Shown here piece after piece: positions 7,330-11,554 of a stretch of DNA of 11,554 nucleotides. Position numbers and translations under genes: made by a program. This DNA comes from Acidobacteriota bacterium (GTDB lineage Bacteria > Acidobacteriota > Terriglobia > Acidoferrales > 2-02-FULL-67-57). The notes beneath the pieces were generated by a model that did not search any database, was not told the origin of the DNA, and saw nothing but the letters and a program-made list of their open reading frames with translations. Numbering within the stretch: position 1 is the first letter of the stretch; each line of letters begins with the position of its first letter. The stretch is taken from contig JACQTG010000303.1 in NCBI GenBank assembly GCA_016210895.1, positions 1 through 11,554 of the forward strand, read 5' to 3'.

Positions 7330-8128
7330 ATGAGGCGTCAGTGGAACGCATCCATCTACTTGGGCTTCTTCGCGGTCGCCTTTGCTTTCCTGAGCTATTT
7401 TCTCTTTTTCAGCCAGTTTCCCCTCACGCGGGATGTTCCCTGGCTCAACTTGCTCTTGTTTGTTCCAGGTTTTGTTCTGCTCTGGCGTGGCACTCGGCGG
7501 GCCCGCCGCGAGCCGGCGCGCTATCGGGGGCGGATCGTTGGGCCAGTACTGGCCGGGCTGAGCGTACTCGTATTCGCACTCTTCATTTCTTACAACTTCT
7601 ACCTCTCGGCTCAGCTTCCGCCTTCGAAAGGCGCTCCCAAGGTGGGCGAGCGGGCGCCCGACTTTACTTTGCTTGACCAGAATGGCAAGCCGGTGAAGCT
7701 CGCCGACTTGCACGGCCAACCCGTGCTGCTCGTCTTTTACCGGGGCTACTGGTGACCGTTTTGCAACTCTGAGCTGCGCGGTCTGCAGCAGCACCTGGAA
7801 GAATTCAACAAGCGCAATGTCCGCGTGAACGGTATTTCGGTGGATACACCGGAGCAGACAAAAAAACTCTGCGAGCAGCGCGGCTACACGTTCTCCATCC
7901 TGGCTGACACTGAGCGTGAAGTTATCCGCCGCTATGATCTGGTGCACGCCGGGGGCGGACCCGGCTCCTCAGACATCGCCCGCCCAGCCGAGTTCCTGCT
8001 CGACGCCGAGGGGGGTCATTCGTTGGGTGAATCTGACCGAAGACTACCGGGTGCGACCCCGGGCGGAGGACATTCTGGGCGTGATCGACCGCCTCGGCCT
8101 GGGCAAAGCTGCCAACAAGTCCGAATAG
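7330..8128 (+). CDS. Membrane-anchored peroxiredoxin-like selenoprotein (UGA-decoded), frame broken near 3' end
   Basis: Read through TGA at 7753-7755 and with one base dropped in the G run at 8010-8015, this encodes 265 residues. Residues 8-28, 37-52 and 69-91 are predicted membrane helices; the basic stretch after helix two (RGTRRARR) places the following redox domain on the outer face. The AhpC/TSA-like domain (about 104-258) begins GERAPDFTLLDQNGKPVKL and reaches LLVFYRGYW, then TGA as residue 142, then PFCNSELRGLQ. Cysteine homologues carry YRGxWCPFC here, so the TGA replaces the reactive first cysteine, giving UxxC with C145. ISVDTPEQTKKLCEQ, FSILAD and RPAEFLLDAEG continue the fold. 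AGGG (7319-7322) precedes the ATG. The likely role is peroxide or thiol-disulfide redox chemistry at the membrane. A decaying gene is the alternative. Confidence 0.75.
7753..7755 (+). other. In-frame TGA, probable selenocysteine codon
   Basis: The codon follows YRGYW and precedes PFCNSELR, exactly at the first cysteine of the CPFC redox motif. A cysteine TGC or TGT differs from TGA only in its last base. TGA acts as a normal stop for thpR, ribD, the transporter, the ATPase, phoU-like, pit and ribBA in this window, so the general code is not reassigned. Coding quality is equally good on both sides of the codon, for 141 residues before and about 85 after. Confidence 0.75.
7773..7789 (+). promoter_or_regulatory. 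SECIS-like hairpin for selenocysteine insertion
   Basis: GCTGC (7773-7777) pairs perfectly with GCAGC (7785-7789) around the loop GCGGTCT (7778-7784). The loop GGT begins 24 bases after the TGA, within the spacing known for bacterial SECIS elements, which lie in the coding region and present a G-U loop to SelB. From memory, the E. coli fdhF element has a UGC stem, GGUCU loop and GCA stem; the same GGTCTGCA string occurs here at 7780-7787. The lower stem towards the TGA is not well paired, so this is only an apical hairpin match. Confidence 0.6.
8010..8015 (+). other. G6 run with probable one-base insertion (frameshift)
   Basis: Up to GAG (8008-8010) the frame reads RPAEFLLDAE. Reading on gives GGHSLGESDRRL, which is not peroxiredoxin-like. 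Dropping one G gives GVIRWVNLTEDYRVRPRAEDILGVIDRL, the expected C-terminal strand and helix, ending at TAG 8126-8128. Five Gs would restore the frame; six are present. Homopolymer sequencing or assembly error is most likely. Confidence 0.75.
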
Positions 8129-8169
8129 GATCGGGCGTATCCGCTCGGGTCGCCGCTAGTGGCTGGCGG

Positions 8170-8198
8170 TTGCACGCAGTGCGGCGGTTGAGTATAGT
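8170..8198 (+). promoter_or_regulatory. Strong promoter for the phoU-like/pit unit
   Basis: TTGCAC (8170-8175) and TATAGT (8193-8198) are spaced by exactly 17 bases, matching the housekeeping consensus at four and five of six positions. Transcription would start near 8205, leaving a leader of about 44 bases that ends with a GGGGGAG ribosome site (8239-8245) before the ATG at 8249. No Pho box could be identified by eye. Confidence 0.6.
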
Positions 8199-8248
8199 TA
8201 GCGCGCGAGCGGGACTTAAGTCGATCATCACGGAAGACGGGGGAGCTT

Positions 8249-8875
8249 ATGGCGAGTGTGCTGGCACGTCTCTTGCCACGTGAGAAAACCTTTTTCGACC
8301 AATTCACGGAAGTAACGGCCAATATCCAGGCCGCCGCCCAGACCCTGGTGAACCTGCTGGAAGACTATCGTGGTGTGGAAGAGAAAGTGGCTCACCTCAA
8401 AGACCTTGAGCATCACGGCGACCAGATGACCCACGACCTGTTCACGCGACTCAACCAAACGTTTATCACCCCACTCGATCGCGAGGACATACACGAACTG
8501 GCCAGTAAGCTCGACGACGTTCTCGACCTGATTGACGCGGTGGCCAGCCGGTTGGTCATCTACCGGATTCAGTCCATACGGCCCGGGATGGTGGAACTGG
8601 CCCGTACCCTGCAAAAGGCAGCCAACGAGATTCACTCCGCCGTCTTGCAGCTCGAAAAACAAGACCGAATCTTCGAGCATTGCATTGAAATCAACCGCCT
8701 GGAAAACGAGGCCGACCGCTCGGTGCGGGCGGCCATCGCAAACCTCTTCGAAGAGGAACAGAATCCGGTCGAGATCATCAAGTGGAAAGAACTCTTTGAA
8801 GTTCTCGAATTTGCCACCGACAAGTGCGAGGACGTAGCCAACGTCCTCGAAGGCGTTGTCCTGAAGAGCGCGTGA
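8249..8875 (+). CDS. PhoU-like (DUF47) phosphate transport accessory protein
   Basis: 208 residues, the normal length of the DUF47/TIGR00153 family. The protein is almost entirely helical and charged, with the repeated PhoU-like pattern of E/D-rich helices: LKDLEHHGDQMTHDLFTRLNQTFITPLDREDIHELASKLDDVLDLID (about 50-95) and INRLENEADRSVRAAIANLF (about 149-168). These helices carry the E/D-x-x-x-D metal-binding residues of PhoU proteins. Members are nearly always encoded next to a PiT permease, as here, and are thought to control its activity. No membrane segments or signal peptide are seen, so it is cytoplasmic. It has a good promoter and a strong ribosome site, and pit follows after 84 bases. 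Confidence 0.9.
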   Translation: MASVLARLLPREKTFFDQFTEVTANIQAAAQTLVNLLEDYRGVEEKVAHLKDLEHHGDQMTHDLFTRLNQTFITPLDREDIHELASKLDDVLDLIDAVASRLVIYRIQSIRPGMVELARTLQKAANEIHSAVLQLEKQDRIFEHCIEINRLENEADRSVRAAIANLFEEEQNPVEIIKWKELFEVLEFATDKCEDVANVLEGVVLKSA

Positions 8876-8959
8876 GCGGACCCGCGCCCGTACTACCCAT
8901 AGTTCGATGAACCCAGAGCAGTCTTCCCGGCCCAAACCCGCCTTCGTGGAGTAGGCCTG

Positions 8960-9946
8960 GTGGACAGTTTCAGCCTGCTCGTTCTCATTGTGGTCATGGC
9001 GCTGCTGTTCGAGTTCGCGAACGGCTGGAACGACGCCGCGAACTCCATCGCCACGATCGTTTCGACGCGCGTGCTCACACCTCTGGTGGCCGTGGCCTGG
9101 GCTGCCTTCTGGAACTTCGTCGCCGCCTTCGCCTTTGGCACCGCCGTGGCGAAGACAATGGGCCGGGGACTGGTTCACCTGGAGATGGTCAACGAATATG
9201 TCCTGCTCGCGGGGCTGCTCGGCGCCATCATCTGGACGGCCGTGTGCACTTGGCTTGGCCTTCCCATCAGTGTTTCGCACTCGCTGATGGGGGGCTATGG
9301 CGGCGCAGCCGTAGCCAAAGCCGGCCATGTCGCGCTCATCAGCTCGGGCTGGACGAAACCCGTCCTGTTCATTTTCCTCGCTCCGTTCATTGGTCTGTTC
9401 GCAGCGTACGGCGTCACAGTCCTGACGAGCTGGGTCGTGCGTCGACAGGCGCCTCAGCGCGTGGACCGATGGTTCCGCCGGCTGCAATTGCTTTCCGCCG
9501 CCGGCTACAGTTTGGGCCACGGCACGAACGACGCACAGAAAGGGATGGGCATTATTACCGCGGCGCTGGTGGCCGGCGGTGCGCTAGACAACTATGAAGT
9601 ACCGTTTTGGGTTATTATTTCCTGCCACGCGGCCATCGCCGGGGGTACGATGGCGGGCGGCTGGCGCGTGATCAAGACCATGGGGCAGCGCATCACCAAG
9701 CTCAATCCATTCGGGGGTTTTGCCGCTGAAACCGCCGGAGCCGTGACGCTCTTTGGCACGGCCCAGGCTGGAATCCCGGTCAGCACGACCCACACCATCA
9801 CTGGGTGCATCATCGGCGTGGGTGCCTCGCGACGCCTGACGGCTGTACGCTGGGGCGTAACTCGACGTATCCTCTGGGCGTGGGTGCTGACCATCCCCGG
9901 CGCTGCCGCCTTGGGTGCTCTCATCTATCGTGTGTTGGGGAATTGA
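8960..9946 (+). CDS. pit: Inorganic phosphate permease, PiT family
   Basis: 328 residues with about ten predicted membrane helices. The two inverted halves of the PiT fold are visible: [18 protein letters not shown] (22-39) with PISVSHS (102-108), and [14 protein letters not shown] (186-199) with PVSTTHTI (273-280). The ND pairs (N24-D25, N190-D191) are characteristic substrate and cation site residues. It transports phosphate, often as a metal-phosphate complex, into the cell with protons or sodium. The start is GTG, supported by GGAG (8948-8951) eight bases upstream and by the normal N-terminal helix position. It is preceded by the DUF47 partner and followed by ribBA after eight bases, so ribBA may share its transcript. 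The hydrophilic central loop of the larger E. coli PitA is missing. Confidence 0.93.
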   Translation: MDSFSLLVLIVVMALLFEFANGWNDAANSIATIVSTRVLTPLVAVAWAAFWNFVAAFAFGTAVAKTMGRGLVHLEMVNEYVLLAGLLGAIIWTAVCTWLGLPISVSHSLMGGYGGAAVAKAGHVALISSGWTKPVLFIFLAPFIGLFAAYGVTVLTSWVVRRQAPQRVDRWFRRLQLLSAAGYSLGHGTNDAQKGMGIITAALVAGGALDNYEVPFWVIISCHAAIAGGTMAGGWRVIKTMGQRITKLNPFGGFAAETAGAVTLFGTAQAGIPVSTTHTITGCIIGVGASRRLTAVRWGVTRRILWAWVLTIPGAAALGALIYRVLGN

Positions 9947-9954
9947 GAAGCTCT

Positions 9955-11124
9955 ATGTCCACTGAGCGTGTAGAGTTTTGCACCGTCGAAGAGACAATCA
10001 AAGAAATCCGCCAGGGCCAGATCGTGGTCATTGTGGATGACGAGGATCGTGAAAACGAAGGTGACCTGGCCGTAGCGGCGGAGAAGGTCACGCCCGAGAT
10101 CATCAACTTTATGGCCAAGCACGGCCGCGGACTTATCTGCCTGACGCTGACGCCGCAGCGGTGCGACTATCTGCGCTTGCGGGCCATGAGTGACGAAAAC
10201 ACTTCGCCTTACGGGACAGCTTTCTGCGAGTCGATTGACGCCCGCTTGGACATTTCCACCGGTATCTCCGCCGCGGACCGCGCCGCCACCATTCGCACGG
10301 CCGTGGACCCGGCCACGCGTCCCTCCGACTTGGTCCGCCCCGGTCACGTTTTCCCCCTCCGCGCGCGCAAGGGCGGCGTGCTGGTGCGCGCCGGCCAGAC
10401 AGAAGCCTCAGTCGACCTGGCGCGGCTGGCCGGCCTGACACCCGCCGGGGTCATCTGCGAGGTAATGAACGATGACGGGTCGATGGCGCGGGTGCCGGAA
10501 CTCGCCGCCTTCTGCCGCCAACACGGACTGAAAATGACCACCGTGGCAGATGTGATCCGGTACCGGCTGCGGACGGAGCGCTACATTCGCCGCATTGCCG
10601 AGGGGGTGCTGCCCACGCGCTTTGGCGAGTTTCAGATGGTCGCCTACGAGTCAGAACTCGATGGCGAGCAACACGTCGCCCTAGTCAAGGGCACGATCTC
10701 GCCGAATGAACCGATTCTCGTGCGGGTCCACTCGCACTGCCTGACGGGAGACGTCTTCGGTTCAGGCAGTTGCGACTGCCGACAGCTGATCGAAAAGAGC
10801 CTGGCAATCATCGGGCAGGAAGGCCGCGGCGTCTTTGTCTATCTGCACCAGACGGGACGCGGCTTTGGTCTAGAAACGCTGGGCGAGCGAACCGCGATCT
10901 CCTACCACCAGCACAGCTACATGAATCCAGCCGACCCGGCCCACCAGCGACAGATTCAGCGCGAGTCAGGCATTGGAGCGCAAATTCTCTCCGACTTGAA
11001 CGCCCGCACTATCCGCCTGCTCACGAACCACCCGCGCAAAGTGGCCGCCTTAGAAGGGTTCTCGATTCAGATTATCGAGCAGGTTCCGATTCCGCTCGAA
11101 ACGCGCGTGACCGAAGCGGAATGA
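9955..11124 (+). CDS. ribBA: RibBA: DHBP synthase fused to a divergent GTP cyclohydrolase II domain
   Basis: 389 residues. The RibB half (about 6-206) is canonical: [11 protein letters not shown] (28-38), [11 protein letters not shown] (56-66), [11 protein letters not shown] (103-113) and [21 protein letters not shown] (131-151). It makes 3,4-dihydroxy-2-butanone 4-phosphate from ribulose 5-phosphate. The RibA half (about 210-385) keeps the zinc motif C-x10-C-x-C (C262, C273, C275) and the arginine equivalent to E. coli R128 (R336). It lacks equivalents of the catalytic Y105 and D126 (T313 and I334 by ungapped alignment), and QEGR is QTGR. Its activity on GTP is therefore uncertain. The ATG at 9955 follows the pit stop by eight bases; an upstream in-frame extension lies inside pit and is not real. 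Its stop overlaps the next small gene. Confidence 0.92.
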   Translation: MSTERVEFCTVEETIKEIRQGQIVVIVDDEDRENEGDLAVAAEKVTPEIINFMAKHGRGLICLTLTPQRCDYLRLRAMSDENTSPYGTAFCESIDARLDISTGISAADRAATIRTAVDPATRPSDLVRPGHVFPLRARKGGVLVRAGQTEASVDLARLAGLTPAGVICEVMNDDGSMARVPELAAFCRQHGLKMTTVADVIRYRLRTERYIRRIAEGVLPTRFGEFQMVAYESELDGEQHVALVKGTISPNEPILVRVHSHCLTGDVFGSGSCDCRQLIEKSLAIIGQEGRGVFVYLHQTGRGFGLETLGERTAISYHQHSYMNPADPAHQRQIQRESGIGAQILSDLNARTIRLLTNHPRKVAALEGFSIQIIEQVPIPLETRVTEAE

Positions 11125-11270
11125 AGCGCGCGGGCGAGTTCCTGATTGACATAATCCTGCTCGCAGGGGTTGTCCTGCTCGCCTGGCGCTTCCCGGCGGT
11201 TCTGTTAGTGCTCGCCGTGTTTCTCGCCGTCACTCTTGCCCTAATGCTCGTCGAACGCGCCGTTCGCTAG
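11121..11270 (+). CDS. Small two-helix membrane peptide, function unknown
   Basis: 49 residues starting at an ATG that overlaps the ribBA stop in an ATGA, the classic sign of translational coupling. A short basic start (MKRAGEF) is followed by two hydrophobic segments at about 8-22 and 25-44 with AWRFPA between them, and a charged tail ERAVR. The shape suggests a small inner-membrane hairpin. I recognise no family. Start overlap, uninterrupted hydrophobicity and a frame running exactly to the convergent neighbour support a real gene, although small hydrophobic frames can arise by chance. The stop TAG shares the palindrome CTAG with the stop of the opposite-strand comEA-like gene. Confidence 0.6.
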   Translation: MKRAGEFLIDIILLAGVVLLAWRFPAVLLVLAVFLAVTLALMLVERAVR

Positions 11271-11554
11271 CCAGGTTTCTCTCGCTGACTCCCGGGAGTG
11301 GGCGGTTTCTCGACGTAGATGAGCGACCGCAGAGCCTCGAATTTCTTTCGGTTAATACCGCGAACGATCAGCAACTCCTCGATTCTACGAAAGCGGCCAT
11401 TTTTTTCTCGGTGAGCGACGATGCGCTGGGCCAGGCTCGGCCCGATACCGGGTAGCTGTTTCAGTTCTTCGACCGTCGCGGTATTGAGATTGACCCTTTT
11501 CGGGGCCACCTCTTGCGCCTGCTGCGCGGGCACGAGCGGGATGGCACTTGCCAA
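11267..11554 (-). CDS. ComEA-type helix-hairpin-helix DNA-binding protein, 5' end cut
   Basis: The 3' part of a gene on the minus strand; the true start is probably beyond the window, since the first visible codons (LASAIPLVPAQQAQ) look like the end of a signal peptide or linker. The core VNLNTATVEELKQLPGIG (residues about 21-38 of the fragment) is the hallmark of ComEA, with the two hairpins GIGPSLAQRIVAHRE and VRGINRKKFEALRSLI. Such domains bind double-stranded DNA non-specifically. With an export signal they serve DNA uptake in the periplasm; the length fits small ComEA-like proteins of Gram-negative bacteria. The proline-rich tail after YVEK is probably unstructured. The gene converges on, and shares four bases with, the small membrane gene. 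Confidence 0.85.
   Translation of the reverse strand: MASAIPLVPAQQAQEVAPKRVNLNTATVEELKQLPGIGPSLAQRIVAHREKNGRFRRIEELLIVRGINRKKFEALRSLIYVEKPPTPGSQREKPG

Noticed and set aside
7753..7755. TGA read as tryptophan through code reassignment
   Set aside because: TGA terminates at least seven recognised genes in this window at natural C-termini, and tryptophan would not suit the catalytic cysteine position.
7330..7755. A genuine 141-residue membrane protein ending at the TGA
   Set aside because: The end would fall in the middle of the redox domain, directly before PFC, and good family sequence continues in the same frame.
8151..8169. Possible terminator hairpin (CCGC...GCGG) after the selenoprotein gene
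   Set aside because: The stem is short with a long loop and no T run, and it abuts the phoU-like promoter. It does not meet the pattern of an intrinsic terminator.
8907..8954. 15-codon frame just before pit as a leader peptide
   Set aside because: No ribosome site precedes it, there is no codon bias suggesting attenuation, and frames of this length are expected by chance.
8228..9520. Long minus-strand open frame (430 codons) opposite phoU-like and pit
   Set aside because: It lies antisense to two well-recognised genes. Its translation is rich in His, Gln and Gly with no family pattern, typical of a shadow frame in GC-rich coding DNA.

Overview
GC-rich (roughly 60%), densely coded bacterial chromosome with short intergenic gaps, many four-base gaps and overlaps, and GTG starts. 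The gene content (HD-GYP sensor, FtsY, split riboflavin genes, PhoU/Pit, MlaF-type ATPase, ComEA) is housekeeping and does not fix a lineage. A Gram-negative cell is suggested by the MlaF-type ATPase. I lean towards Acidobacteriota or a similar environmental, perhaps metagenome-assembled, genome, but this is inference only. No insertion sequence, prophage, CRISPR array, tRNA or rRNA was seen, and no gap exceeds 300 bases.

Layout. 1-237: 3' end of an RNA 2',3'-cyclic phosphodiesterase (ThpR). 317-2122: membrane HAMP/HD-GYP cyclic-di-GMP phosphodiesterase with a good promoter. 2238-4957: tightly packed ftsY-ribD-ribE (SRP receptor, then pyrimidine deaminase/reductase, then riboflavin synthase), followed by a small basic ORF with a strong ribosome-binding site. 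5124-7183 (minus strand): MlaF-like ABC ATPase followed by an MFSD1-like transporter. 7330-8128 (plus): membrane-anchored peroxiredoxin-like protein. 8249-9946: PhoU-like (DUF47) regulator and PiT phosphate permease. 9955-11270: ribBA and a coupled 49-residue membrane peptide. 11267-11554 (minus): ComEA-type helix-hairpin-helix protein cut by the window end.

The most interesting locus is 7330-8128. Its reading frame is interrupted by a TGA exactly where the first cysteine of a CPFC redox motif belongs (YRGYW-TGA-PFC), and the frame continues as good peroxiredoxin-like protein. A GC-rich hairpin with a GGTCT loop lies 17 to 33 bases downstream of the TGA and resembles a bacterial SECIS element. 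The simplest reading is a selenoprotein with a UxxC active site on three N-terminal membrane segments, with the redox domain predicted outside the cytoplasmic membrane. A one-base excess in a G run at 8010-8015 breaks the C-terminal frame and is probably a sequencing or assembly error, although decay cannot be excluded.

A second point is RibBA: its RibA half keeps the zinc cysteines and the catalytic arginine but lacks the usual tyrosine and aspartate, so its GTP cyclohydrolase II activity is uncertain. The two halves of riboflavin synthesis (ribD-ribE and ribBA) sit about 5 kb apart, and no FMN riboswitch was recognised.
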